30,437 nucleotides of DNA from DATCSE01 sp036568605 (GCA_036568605.1 DATCSE010000048.1:1-30437), one strand, 5' to 3'. Counted from the first letter of the stretch, positions 8,201 to 15,620 are shown. The notes: a model not told the origin generated them from the letters alone. Numbers and translations are program-made.

Positions 8201-9723
8201 GCAACAGCGAAACGCTCGCCTCCCGCATCGATCACGACAACGCGAGCGTCGCGAGCGCCGCGGTCTACGAACCGCACGGCGTGTACCTGTTCGTCGCGCT
8301 GGAAACCAGCCGCGAGCTCGCGGTCGTCAACGCGTTCAGCGGTGCCCAGCTGTTCCGCATCGACGTCGGCCGAGCGCCGCAGGGCCTCGCGATCTCGCCC
8401 GACGGCAAGCAGCTGTTCGTCCACAACTTCATGGACCGCACGGTCAGCGTGCGCGACCTGGTGCCGCTGCTCGAGCAGGGCGTGTTCGATCTGCCGGCGG
8501 TCGCCACGCTGGCGACAGTCGGCACAGAGAAGCTGACTGCGCAGGTGCTGCTCGGCAAGAAGCTTTTCTACGACGCACGCGATCCGCGCATCGCGCGCGA
8601 CAGCTACATGAGCTGCGCGAGCTGCCACAACGACGGCGGCCACGACGGCCGCGTCTGGGACCTGACCGGCCTGGGCGAGGGCCTGCGCAACACGATCGCG
8701 CTGCGGGGGCGCGGCGGCATCGGCCAGGGCTTCCTGCACTGGAGCGCCAACTTCGACGAGGTGCAGGATTTCGAAGGCCAGATCCGCACATTGGCGGGCG
8801 GCACCGGGCTGATGTCCGACACCGCGTTCAACACGGGCACGCGCAGCACGCCGCTCGGCGATCGCAAGACCGGCCAGTCGGCCGACCTCGATGCGCTGGC
8901 CGCGTACGTGACGTCGCTCAACACGTTCGACCCGGCACCGGCGCGGCCCGACGCGGCCACGCTGTCGGCCAACGCCGCCACCGGCAAGGCCGTGTTCACG
9001 GCGCAGAAGTGCGGGTCGTGCCACTCGGGTGGCGCGTTCACCAACAGCGGCGCGGCCACGCTCGTCGACATCGGAACGCTGAAGCCCAGCAGCGGCAGCC
9101 GGCTGTACGGGTCGCTCGCCGGCATCGACGTGCCGACATTGCGCGACGTGTGGGCCACCGCGCCGTACCTGCACGACGGCTCGGCGCCTACGCTAGAGGC
9201 CGCGATCCGTGCGCACAACAACGTGTTCATCGGCGATGCCGACCTGACGATGCTGGTCGCGTACCTGAAGGAGATCGGCGGCGACGAGCCGGCCGGCAGC
9301 GGCCTGACCGGCAGCTACTTCGCCAACGTGAGCCTGACCGGCAACGCCGTGCTGACGCGTTACGAGGCCGTGGACTTCAACTGGGGCACTGGCGCGCCCG
9401 CCGCGGGCGTGGGCGCCAACAACTTCTCGGTGCGCTGGAGCGGCACGCTGATCGCCGGTGCAGGCGGCAGCTACAAGTTCCAGACCGTGTCGGATGACGG
9501 CGTGCGCCTCTGGGTCAATGGCGTGCAGATGATCAACAACTGGACCGACCACGGCAGCTGGACCAACACATCCGGCGCGATGACGCTGAGCGCCGGCCAG
9601 CAGGTCAGCATCCGCATGGAGTACTACGAACGCGGCGGCAGCGCGATCGCGCGGCTGCGCTGGCTGCCGCCGGGCACGAGCAGCTACGTGGCGATTCCGA
9701 TCGGGAATCTGCTGCCGAACTAG
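5284..9723 (+). CDS. Multidomain copper-radical oxidase / YVTN propeller / diheme cytochrome c / PA14 lipoprotein
   Basis: A 1479-aa predicted exported protein; ATG follows GGGAGG. Signal peptide with lipobox LMSC (Cys23) then a Gly run suggests lipid anchoring. Residues about 60-530 match galactose/glyoxal oxidases: a Kelch propeller and the C-terminal DUF1929 fold. All active-site residues can be placed: Cys132 (DIFCSS) and Tyr187 (RWYSSS) for the thioether cofactor, Tyr378-His379 (RLYHS) and His471 (SHSFN) for copper. Next come an Ig-like domain (about 535-625), a PKD domain (WNFGDG, about 640-715), YVTN-type propeller repeats (about 730-1075), a diheme peroxidase-like module with CASCH (1111-1115) and CGSCH (1243-1247), and PA14 (about 1340-1479). 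Such oxidases turn alcohols or aldehydes plus O2 into oxidised product and H2O2. Electron or peroxide transfer to the heme module is inference. The substrate is unknown; PA14 may bind carbohydrate. Confidence 0.9.
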   Translation: MDGLARAGRCAFWLPLAALLMSCGGGGGDTASPEAPTAVAASEAKQMKAAEFVPPTTIPADANTKGMWSPVYPWPLISVHSVLLPDGRVMTYGSDLNGLQTGHANYDVWDSNGAPDAGHLALSNTTGTDIFCSSQVLLPQSGNVFIAGGDVWTGTKTTNTGNNNSNLYDSASMSLTRGINMNRSRWYSSSTTLINGETYIQGGSGGADLPEIRGLDGTFRLMSGISTSAISTSYPRNFVAPDGRIFGYHPSNGQMYWVDPTGTGSITLLTKFNSAYTGGWFSTTAMYRPGRILQIGGNSNGAYTIDITSGTPVVAATQSLSSKRAWANATILADGKVVATSGSDVAGEATGYNNIAEIWDPASGQWTLGAVAQKMRLYHSNALLLPDGSVLVSGGGATSPTMTTDPNKNNLNAEIYYPPYLFTSSGTRAPRPVVNNAPTWIDIGKTFSVDIGANASSVSRITLVKTGSTSHSFNMDQRFLDLTFKASGTHVAIQAPTRAGEAPPGYYLLFVFNEAGVPSVAKIVRMGIATNPNPQTVPVLTNPGAQTSQVGVALTLQLNASDPNGDTLSYAATGLPPGLAINTTTGQISGTPTAAGSYNVVVSATDGVNTATANFVWTTQGAVPLVLDTPPAPPFVVTTGTATYTATASGGANLRYKWNFGDGTPETGWSTESTITHAYANPGTYTITVTVTDDSGALRSRSFTQAVYLPATPKSPAASGNLVVEKPATGAARLWVVNQDNDSVSAFDAASYAKLGEVAVGAAPRSIARAPNGLLWVTNKQGASISVIDPTNRSVVTTLALPRGSQPFGIVMSPVANTAYVVLEAGGQLLRFDTASYAQTGALAIGPNARHLSINAAGTNLYVSRFITPRLPGESTATVTPTASTGGEVLQVSASALSVVRTIVLQHSEQPDTENSGRGIPNYLGAAVISPDGTQAWVPSKQDNIKRGALRDSTGLNFQNTVRAVSSRIDLASNSETLASRIDHDNASVASAAVYEPHGVYLFVALETSRELAVVNAFSGAQLFRIDVGRAPQGLAISPDGKQLFVHNFMDRTVSVRDLVPLLEQGVFDLPAVATLATVGTEKLTAQVLLGKKLFYDARDPRIARDSYMSCASCHNDGGHDGRVWDLTGLGEGLRNTIALRGRGGIGQGFLHWSANFDEVQDFEGQIRTLAGGTGLMSDTAFNTGTRSTPLGDRKTGQSADLDALAAYVTSLNTFDPAPARPDAATLSANAATGKAVFTAQKCGSCHSGGAFTNSGAATLVDIGTLKPSSGSRLYGSLAGIDVPTLRDVWATAPYLHDGSAPTLEAAIRAHNNVFIGDADLTMLVAYLKEIGGDEPAGSGLTGSYFANVSLTGNAVLTRYEAVDFNWGTGAPAAGVGANNFSVRWSGTLIAGAGGSYKFQTVSDDGVRLWVNGVQMINNWTDHGSWTNTSGAMTLSAGQQVSIRMEYYERGGSAIARLRWLPPGTSSYVAIPIGNLLPN

Positions 9724-9766
9724 GTCTGGGACAGCGCGGCCACCGAAGCGGCCGCGCCCCTGACCT
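9722..9766. terminator. Candidate bidirectional terminator hairpin between convergent genes
   Basis: A strong stem sits between the oxidase stop and the convergent lipase stop. GCGCGGCC (9734-9741) pairs with GGCCGCGC (9750-9757) around an 8-nt loop. An outer stem is formed by AGGTC (9722-9726) and GACCT (9762-9766). There is no clear T tract, so intrinsic termination is inferred from position and stem strength. Confidence 0.5.
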
Positions 9767-9772
9767 CCGGGA

Positions 9773-10747
9773 TCAGTGCCGCGGCCCGCGCGACGTGAGG
9801 TAATCGAAGGTCGCGGCCCAGGTCTGCGGCGAGTTCAGGATGCCGAGGTGCGACGTGCCGAGCACCGCGTCGAAGGCGCCCTGCCCCGTGAGGCTCAGCT
9901 CCTCGGCGCCGTACAGCCGCGCGCTCTGCGAGAAGTCGGTGGGCTGGCCGAACGAGTCCTCGGCCGGCACCGGCGCGATCGCACCGTCCTGGATCGGGAA
10001 GTAGACGAAGCTCTTGTCGGCGTTGCGGATCACGAGCACGCGGGTCGGCGGCGGCGTGTCGTCGCCGCGGTTCAAGCGCTCGAGGAACGCGGTGTGCGGC
10101 GATCCGAATTCGCGGCAGACCTCGCTTTGCGGCGTGAAGCCGCCTGCCGCGGGGGCCTGGAAGTAGTTCAGCGGATTCGGCGAGCAGTTGATGATGCCGT
10201 GGTTCGGCCCGTCGATCGCGACCAGGCGGCGCACCCGCTTGTACGCATGCTCCTGCCGCATCCACTCGCGCGCCAGCGGCACGCCCAGGCTGTGCGCGAC
10301 GATGTCGACCTGGCTCGCGCCGGTGTACGCAAGCACGGCCGAGACGAAGCGGCTCAGGTCCGGCACGTTGGCGGCCACGGTGTGCGCGATCCGCGAGCGG
10401 TTCGTCTGGTCGGCCGCGAGGTTGCACTGGTCGCCCTGGTAGCCCAGCGCCCACAGCTCGCTGGTCGCGTAGCCGCGGTCGGCCAGGTACTGCGCGAACG
10501 CCTGCACGCGGCCGAACGGGTTGCACGCGGTCGGGTACGGCGTGTCGTTGTTGCCGTGCAGGAAGATCACCGGCACGCGCGTGACCGGGCCGGCGGCGCC
10601 GAAGCCGATCACCGGCTTGCCGAGCGAGGTGTCTTCGATGGCCGGAAAGTCGGCCGGGAAGCTCGTGCCGACCGTTCCGGCAGCCTGTGCGGCCGCGCAA
10701 GCGACAGCGGCCAAGAGTGCAACGAGCGGACGCAATGAACAACCCAT
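9773..10747 (-). CDS. Secreted lipase / PhaZ7-like polyester depolymerase
   Basis: A 324-aa alpha/beta hydrolase exported by a Sec signal peptide (about residues 1-22, ending AQA). The ATG at 10747 is chosen because GAGGAG lies just upstream and the signal peptide begins there. Oxyanion strand VIFLHGNND, then nucleophile motif SQVDIVAHSLG with Ser153; the C-terminal GTSHLGIL offers the catalytic His. The AHSLG box, in place of the classic GxSxG, and the surrounding YTGxSQVDIVAHS resemble my recollection of PhaZ7, the extracellular amorphous-PHB depolymerase of Paucimonas lemoignei, and class-2 lipases. It is the last gene of the putative operon, 63 bp after the preceding hydrolase. It could equally be a triacylglycerol lipase; the substrate is not decided by the sequence. 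Confidence 0.82.
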   Translation of the reverse strand: MGCSLRPLVALLAAVACAAAQAAGTVGTSFPADFPAIEDTSLGKPVIGFGAAGPVTRVPVIFLHGNNDTPYPTACNPFGRVQAFAQYLADRGYATSELWALGYQGDQCNLAADQTNRSRIAHTVAANVPDLSRFVSAVLAYTGASQVDIVAHSLGVPLAREWMRQEHAYKRVRRLVAIDGPNHGIINCSPNPLNYFQAPAAGGFTPQSEVCREFGSPHTAFLERLNRGDDTPPPTRVLVIRNADKSFVYFPIQDGAIAPVPAEDSFGQPTDFSQSARLYGAEELSLTGQGAFDAVLGTSHLGILNSPQTWAATFDYLTSRGPRH

Positions 10748-10810
10748 GGACAGTCTCCTCGTGGTGTGGGGTGAAGAACAACGACGGGCGAGAGTCGCCG
10801 GTGCTTTCAA

Positions 10811-11647
10811 TCAACCGGCGAAGAAACGTTCGATCAATGCCCACTGCTCCGGCGTGTTCAGCGCCGGCGCGTGGCCGCAATCCTTGATCTCCGCGACGAC
10901 CGCGCACGGGCCCGTCGTGCGCATGCGCTCGGCTACGTCGGGCAGCAGCAGGTCGGAGCTCTCGCCGCGCAGGCACAGCACCGGGATGGCCAGGCGCTCC
11001 CAGTCGTCCCACTGCAGGTACTCGTTCGCGTGATGGGTGAACTGCATCACCATCGCCGGGTCGTAGTGCGGCGTCACGCGGCCGTCGGGGAGCCGGCGCG
11101 TCGAGGTTTCGGCCAGGCGCCGCCATTGCGCGTCGCTGAGCCAGCCGTACGGCCGGTAGACGGTGCGGAAGTAGGCTTCGAGCTCGGTCACCGTCGCGAA
11201 CGCGGCGGGCGCGCCGGCGTAGCTGCGGATGCGGTTGATCGCCGCCTCGGCAAGCTCGGGCCCGTTGTCGTTCAGCACCAGCCGGCGGATGCGCCCGCGC
11301 AGGCTGCGCGCCGCGCAGCGCGTGCCGATCGCGCCGCCCATCGACGTGCCCAGCCAGTGGAACTGCGTCAAGCCCAGCTGGTCAACCAGCGATTTGGCGA
11401 TCTGCTCGTAGAACGCGAGGCAGTAGTCGCGCTCCGGCGCCGGGCTCCACTGGCTCAGGCCGCGGCCTATCGTGTCGGGGCAGATCACGCGGTAGCTCTT
11501 CGCGAGATGGGCGGCGATGTCGTCCATGTCGCGGCAGGTGCGTGCCAGGCCGTGCCACGCGATCACCGTCTCGGCATGCTCGGCGCCCCACTGGACATAG
11601 TGGATCTCGCGCTCGGCGCAGCGCAGGTAGTGCGACGTCGGGCTCAT
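10811..11647 (-). CDS. Cytoplasmic alpha/beta hydrolase
   Basis: A 278-aa single-domain alpha/beta hydrolase without signal peptide. HGLART follows the first strands, the nucleophile elbow is GTSMGG with Ser102, and the late DCGHAPALNTPEQW supplies the His. The ATG at 11647 overlaps the livM stop (ATGA) and has AGGAG 6-7 nt upstream, so translation is probably coupled to livM. Because it sits between a LIV transporter and a secreted depolymerase-like enzyme, a plausible role is cleavage of imported ester dimers or oligomers such as 3-hydroxybutyrate oligomers. That role is inferred from neighbours; many hydrolases of this fold have other substrates. Confidence 0.85.
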   Translation of the reverse strand: MSPTSHYLRCAEREIHYVQWGAEHAETVIAWHGLARTCRDMDDIAAHLAKSYRVICPDTIGRGLSQWSPAPERDYCLAFYEQIAKSLVDQLGLTQFHWLGTSMGGAIGTRCAARSLRGRIRRLVLNDNGPELAEAAINRIRSYAGAPAAFATVTELEAYFRTVYRPYGWLSDAQWRRLAETSTRRLPDGRVTPHYDPAMVMQFTHHANEYLQWDDWERLAIPVLCLRGESSDLLLPDVAERMRTTGPCAVVAEIKDCGHAPALNTPEQWALIERFFAG

Positions 11648-12714
11648 CGATCGCTCCTGCGCAGCGCGCGCAGCCGGCCGACGACTCCGCTCGGGAAGTA
11701 GTAGACCGACAGCACGAACAGAATCCCCAGCCACAGCAGCCAGCGGTCCGGCGAGATCAGCGCCGACAGCACCGGCACGTCGCCGATCGCCGATGCGCCG
11801 AGCTTCATCAGGTCCTGCAGGTAACTCTGCGCGAGCACGAACAGCACGCTGCCGATCACCGCGCCATAGACCGTGCCCATTCCGCCGATCACGACGATCA
11901 GCAGCACGTCCAGCATGATCTCGAGCGACAGCGTCGTGTCCGGGCCGTTGTAGCGCAGCCAGATGGCCAGCAGCGCGCCGGCCACGGTCGCGAACAGCGC
12001 CGACAGCACGCTCGCGATCGTGCGATAGACGACGGTGCGGTAGCCGATCGCCTCGGCGCGGAAGTCGTTCTCGCGGATCGCCTGAAGCACACGTCCGAAC
12101 GGCGAGTTGACGATGCGCAGCATCACGAGGACCAGCACGGCGGCGCTGACGAACAGCAGGTAGTAGCTGGCGAAACGGCCGTCGATGGATGCGCCGAGGA
12201 ACGGCTCCTCGAGGTACTGCGTGCCCGGCTGCAGCGCCTCGGGCACCTTGAAGGTCAGCCCGTCCTCGCCGCCGGTGACCGACGAGAGCTGCGACGCGAG
12301 CGCGAGGAATGCCGACGCGACCGCCAGCGTGATCATCGCGAAGAAGATCGCCCGCACCCGCAGGCTGAACAGGCCGATCAGGAACGACAGCAGCAGCGAC
12401 AGCACGAGCGCGAGCGCGAGCCCCAGCGCGACCGACCCCCAGGTCGGCCCGAGCCGCGTGCAGGCGATCGCCACGCCGTACGCACCGATGCCGAAGAACA
12501 TCGTGTGCGCGAAGCTGACGATGCCGGTGTAACCCAGCAGCAGGTCGAAGCTTGCGACCAGCACCGCGAACACGACGATCTTCGCCGCGACGTTCAGCGC
12601 CTTCGTGCCGGGGAACAGGAACGGCGTGAGCGCCAGCGCGAGCACCAGCGCGATCAGCAGCAGCGCGAGCCAGCGGCTGCGCGGCAAGTCATGAGACAGG
12701 AGACGTTGGAGCAT
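11644..12714 (-). CDS. livM: Branched-chain-amino-acid-type ABC transporter permease LivM
   Basis: Inner-membrane permease of a HAAT/LIV-family ABC importer, 356 aa with about ten hydrophobic segments. Typical LivM features are FDLLLGYTGIVSFAHTMFFG near the N-terminus and the cytoplasmic EAA-like loop FGRVLQAIRENDFRAEAIGY that contacts the ATPases. The ATG at 12714 is chosen; it has no clear Shine-Dalgarno sequence. A TTG 21 nt upstream would lie inside the adjacent repeat element. Its stop overlaps the hydrolase start. It is separated from livH by a 228-bp repeat-filled spacer, unusual for two permease subunits that must assemble together. Confidence 0.93.
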   Translation of the reverse strand: MLQRLLSHDLPRSRWLALLLIALVLALALTPFLFPGTKALNVAAKIVVFAVLVASFDLLLGYTGIVSFAHTMFFGIGAYGVAIACTRLGPTWGSVALGLALALVLSLLLSFLIGLFSLRVRAIFFAMITLAVASAFLALASQLSSVTGGEDGLTFKVPEALQPGTQYLEEPFLGASIDGRFASYYLLFVSAAVLVLVMLRIVNSPFGRVLQAIRENDFRAEAIGYRTVVYRTIASVLSALFATVAGALLAIWLRYNGPDTTLSLEIMLDVLLIVVIGGMGTVYGAVIGSVLFVLAQSYLQDLMKLGASAIGDVPVLSALISPDRWLLWLGILFVLSVYYFPSGVVGRLRALRRSDR

Positions 12715-12726
12715 GAGGCGACAGGG

Positions 12727-12910
12727 CTTCGACAAGCTCAGCCCGAACGGTGTTGAAAATCCGAACGGTGTTGAAAGTCCGAACGATGTTGGGAGTCCGA
12801 ACGGTGTTGGGAGTCCGAACGGTGCTGGGAGTCCGAACGGTGCTGGAAGCGCGAACGGTGTTGGAAGTGAAGGCGGTCGGCAAACTCCGTTCGCCCTGAG
12901 CCTGTCGAAG
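12727..12910. repeat. REP-like inverted repeat pair enclosing a minisatellite
   Basis: Two 24-bp arms, 12727-12750 (begins CTTCGACAAGCTCAG) and 12887-12910 (ends CCTGTCGAAG), are inverted copies differing at 3 of 24 positions. This sequence resembles a short palindromic repeat common between genes in Burkholderiales. The arms could fold into a large hairpin in the livH-livM transcript. The space between them is almost filled by the 18-bp tandem repeat annotated separately. Confidence 0.8.
12743..12868. repeat. 18-bp tandem repeat, seven copies
   Basis: Seven head-to-tail copies of a unit close to CCGAACGGTGTTGGAAGT start at 12743, 12761, 12779, 12797, 12815, 12833 and 12851. They differ by point changes such as GGTGCTG versus GGTGTTG. 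The first copy overlaps the end of the left REP arm (CCGAACGG), so the array probably grew by duplication of the arm's edge. Because 18 is a multiple of three, frames on both strands stay open and give spurious repeat peptides. Confidence 0.93.
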
Positions 12911-12942
12911 GGCCGTGTGCCACGATCGTTCGTCCTTTCATG

Positions 12943-13971
12943 TCAGCGGTTCGCGACCGGGTACAGCCCCTGCGGCCGCCACAGCAGCACCAGCACCATC
13001 AGCCCGATGCTCGAGAACATCACGACCGGCGGCGCGAGGAAGCCCGCGTAGTTGACGACCAGCCCGACCAGCAGCGCGCCGATGAAGCAGCCGAAGGTCG
13101 AGCCCAGCCCGCCGATGATGATCACGATGAAGATCAGCACGTTGACCTGCGCGCCGATCTGCGGGATCACGTTCTGCTGGAACAGCCCCCACATCACGCC
13201 GCCGAGCCCGGCGAGCGCCGAGCCGACGACGAACACGCCGACGAAGAGCATGCGGATCCGGTAACCCAGGCTCTCGACCATCTCGCGGTCCTGCACGCCG
13301 GCACGCACGAGCAGGCCGATCTTCGTGCGGTTCAGCGCATAGAGCATCGCGACCAGCACGACCAGCCCGATCGCGACCGCGAGCACGCGGTACTTGCCGA
13401 TCGCCGCGTCGCCGATGTGCAGCGAGCCGCGCAGCGCCTCGGGCAGCGGCAGCGGGCGCTGCTCGGGGCCCCAGATCACCTTGATCAGCTCCTCGCCGAT
13501 GATCATGCCGCCCATCGTGATCAGGATCTGCTTCAGGTGCTGGCCGTAGACCGGCCGCACCAGCACGCGCTCGAAGGCCCAGCCGACTGCCCCGGCCAGC
13601 GCCATCGCGGCGAGCATCGCGACGAACACCGCGCCGAGGTTGCGCACCAAGCTGTCAGCGCTGGTCCAGTCGGCGGCCGCGCCGAGCACGGTGGTCGCGA
13701 CGAACGCGCCCAGCGCGATGAACACGCCGTGGCCGAAGTTCAGCACGTCCATCAACCCGAACACCAGCGTCAGGCCGGAGGCGGTGATGAAGACGATCAT
13801 CCCCATCGCGAGACCGGCGACGGTCAAGGTCAGCCAGGTCGACGGGCTGCCGATCAGCGGCAGCGCCGCGAGCGCGACGGCTGCCACCAGGCCCAGCGGG
13901 ATCCAGTCGAAGCGTGTGGTCGGGATCGCGGCCGGCGTGGGAACCGGCGTGGTGGCCATGGTCGTGCTCAC
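12943..13971 (-). CDS. livH: Branched-chain-amino-acid-type ABC transporter permease LivH
   Basis: Inner-membrane permease of the LIV-type importer, 342 aa from a GTG start at 13971. That start has GAGGGTG 7 nt upstream; an ATG at 13959 is the alternative but lacks a good ribosome site. Family hallmarks: SGLTLVFGLMDVLNFGHGVFIALGAF in the first membrane segments, the QILITMG segment, and the ATPase-contacting loop VRAGVQDREMVESLGY. About eight or nine hydrophobic segments. It follows livF across a REP-like repeat that overlaps its leader, and precedes livM across the tandem-repeat spacer. Confidence 0.93.
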   Translation of the reverse strand: MSTTMATTPVPTPAAIPTTRFDWIPLGLVAAVALAALPLIGSPSTWLTLTVAGLAMGMIVFITASGLTLVFGLMDVLNFGHGVFIALGAFVATTVLGAAADWTSADSLVRNLGAVFVAMLAAMALAGAVGWAFERVLVRPVYGQHLKQILITMGGMIIGEELIKVIWGPEQRPLPLPEALRGSLHIGDAAIGKYRVLAVAIGLVVLVAMLYALNRTKIGLLVRAGVQDREMVESLGYRIRMLFVGVFVVGSALAGLGGVMWGLFQQNVIPQIGAQVNVLIFIVIIIGGLGSTFGCFIGALLVGLVVNYAGFLAPPVVMFSSIGLMVLVLLWRPQGLYPVANR

Positions 13972-13978
13972 GCGTTCA

Positions 13979-14065
13979 CCCTCACCCCTGGCCCTCTCCC
14001 GCAAGCGGGAGAGGGAGAAGAACGGCACTCCCTCTCCCGCTTGCGGGAGAGGGCCGGGGTGAGGG
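13979..14065. repeat. REP-like palindromic pair (copy 1) between livF and livH
   Basis: An 87-bp composite opens with CCCTCACCCC and closes with the inverse GGGGTGAGGG. It contains two oppositely oriented palindromes of the form CCCTCTCCCGC-(AA or TT)-GCGGGAGAGGG. A second copy lies at 24044-24135. Each half can form a long hairpin, so in the liv transcript this would be a strong RNA structure between livF and livH. It lies only a few nucleotides from the livH start. Confidence 0.88.
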
Positions 14066-14080
14066 TCTTCGAGGTCTTCG

Positions 14081-14848
14081 TCATTGATGTGCTCCCAGCG
14101 ACAGCCCCAGCAGGCGCTGCTGCAGTTCGTCGTTCGCGGCGAGCTCGGCCATCGCGCCGCGGTGCACGACGCGGCCGTCGTCCATCACCGCGACCGTGTC
14201 GCCCAGCGCGCGCGCCATGTTGAAGTTCTGCTCGACCAGCAGCACGGTCGTCTGCGTGCGCTTGAGCTCGCGCAGTGCCTCGATCAGGTTGGCGACGATC
14301 GCCGGCGCCAGGCCTTTGCTCGGCTCGTCGATCAGCAGCAGTCGGCGCGGCTCGATCATCGCGCGCGCGATCGCGAGCATCTGCTTCTGCCCGCCGGAGA
14401 GCTTGCCCGCCGGATACAGCCAGAACTTCTTCAGCGCCGGGAACAGGCCGAACAGCCACTCGAGCCGGGTCGTGTCGATGTCGTCGACCGAGCGCGCGTC
14501 GCGTGCCGCCAGCAGCAGGTTCTCGCGCACGGTCAGGTCGCCGAAGATGCCCATGTTCTCCGGCACGTAGGCGAGGCCCAGGCGCGCGATCTCGGACGTC
14601 GTGAGCTGGCCGCCGTTCGGGCCGGTGCCGCCTATCGTCCGGCCGTCGAACGTGACCGCGCCGCGGGCGGTCGGCCACAGGCCCATGATGGTCCGCAGCG
14701 TCGTCGTCTTGCCGGCGCCGTTGCGGCCCAGCAGCATCGTCACCTGCCCGGCCGGCACGTCGAGGTCGACGCCGTGCAGGATGTGGTACGCGCCGATGTG
14801 CGTGTGCACGCCGGCCAGTTTCAGCAGCGGCATCGTCGCGGTCGTCAT
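14081..14848 (-). CDS. livF: LIV-type ABC transporter ATP-binding protein LivF
   Basis: Peripheral ATPase of the importer, 255 aa, normal length for LivF. Walker A GRNGAGKTT (41-49), Q-loop region near VPENMGIF, signature KLSGGQKQ (149-156), Walker B LLLIDEPSKGLAP (170-182) and switch His replaced by the usual LivF LLVEQN. The ATG at 14848 overlaps the livG stop by four bases (ATGA), so livG and livF are translationally coupled and should be made in equal amounts. A REP-like element separates it from livH. Confidence 0.95.
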   Translation of the reverse strand: MTTATMPLLKLAGVHTHIGAYHILHGVDLDVPAGQVTMLLGRNGAGKTTTLRTIMGLWPTARGAVTFDGRTIGGTGPNGGQLTTSEIARLGLAYVPENMGIFGDLTVRENLLLAARDARSVDDIDTTRLEWLFGLFPALKKFWLYPAGKLSGGQKQMLAIARAMIEPRRLLLIDEPSKGLAPAIVANLIEALRELKRTQTTVLLVEQNFNMARALGDTVAVMDDGRVVHRGAMAELAANDELQQRLLGLSLGAHQ

Positions 14849-15603
14849 GCCGCTTCCTCCACGGCCGCCATGCCCAGATAAGCCTGCTGCACGATGGGCG
14901 ACGCGATGACCGTCGCCGGATCGCCGTCGGCGACGAGCTGCCCGTTGTGCAGCACGATGATGCGGTCGGCGAGCTCGCGCACCACGTCCATCTTGTGCTC
15001 GACCAGCAGGATGGTCTTGTCGGCCTCGCGCTTGAGCTCGCGGATCAGGTCCAGGATCACCGGCACGTCGTCGACGCTCATCCCGGCGGTGGGTTCGTCG
15101 AACATGTAGACGCGGGGCTCCAGCGCCATCAGCATCGCGACCTCCAGCTTGCGCTGGTCGCCGTGCGGCAGGCTGCTCGCGGCGGCCTCGGCGCGGTCGC
15201 CGAGCTTGACGCGCTCGACCAGCGCGCGCGCACGGGCCAGCGTCTCGTGCCGGTCCAGCCACACCGACCACAGGTTCAGCCCTTCATGGCGGCGCGACTG
15301 CACCGCGAGCCGCACGTTCTCGAGCACCGACAGGTTCGGGAACAGCTGCGTGAGCTGGAACGCGCGGCCGAGGCCGCGATGCATGCGCGCGGCCGCGCCT
15401 TCGGTCGTGATGTCGACGCCGTTCAGGCGCACCGACCCGGCGCTCGCGGCGAGCTGGCCCGAGATCAGGTTGAAGTAGGTCGTCTTGCCGGCGCCGTTGG
15501 GCCCGACGATCGCGGTCAGCGTGCCGGGCTTGAATGCGCACGACACGCGATCGACCGCGACGTGCCCGCCGAAGCGGATGGTGAGATTTTCAGTTTCGAG
15601 CAT
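14845..15603 (-). CDS. livG: LIV-type ABC transporter ATP-binding protein LivG
   Basis: Peripheral ATPase of the importer, 252 aa. Walker A GPNGAGKTT (34-42), FQLTQLFPNLSVLENV around the Q-loop, the LivG-type signature LPHGDQRKLEVAM, Walker B VYMFDEPTAGMS and switch LLVEHKMD. ATG at 15603 begins only 17 bp after the stop of the PHB depolymerase gene on the same strand. That places the depolymerase inside the transporter operon. No strong Shine-Dalgarno sequence is seen, consistent with coupling to the upstream gene. Confidence 0.95.
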   Translation of the reverse strand: MLETENLTIRFGGHVAVDRVSCAFKPGTLTAIVGPNGAGKTTYFNLISGQLAASAGSVRLNGVDITTEGAAARMHRGLGRAFQLTQLFPNLSVLENVRLAVQSRRHEGLNLWSVWLDRHETLARARALVERVKLGDRAEAAASSLPHGDQRKLEVAMLMALEPRVYMFDEPTAGMSVDDVPVILDLIRELKREADKTILLVEHKMDVVRELADRIIVLHNGQLVADGDPATVIASPIVQQAYLGMAAVEEAA

Positions 15604-15620
15604 CGTTCACGAAGCCGGCA

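Noticed and set aside
5484..9497. Very long open frames overlapping the oxidase gene in other frames, and similar ones antisense to the kinase and matB genes.
   Set aside because: They give Arg/Ala/Pro/Gly-rich peptides with no domain and arise from GC-rich third positions of the real genes. The true frame carries all the conserved motifs.
12714..12735. Upstream TTG start for livM at 12735.
   Set aside because: It lies inside the REP-like arm and would add seven residues of repeat-derived sequence without a ribosome site.
12689..13051. Small open frames across the 18-bp tandem repeat, encoding repetitive peptides such as TPNTVR or SPNGVG.
   Set aside because: An 18-bp unit keeps several frames open automatically. 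There is no ribosome site and the products are simple repeats, so I treat the region as non-coding.
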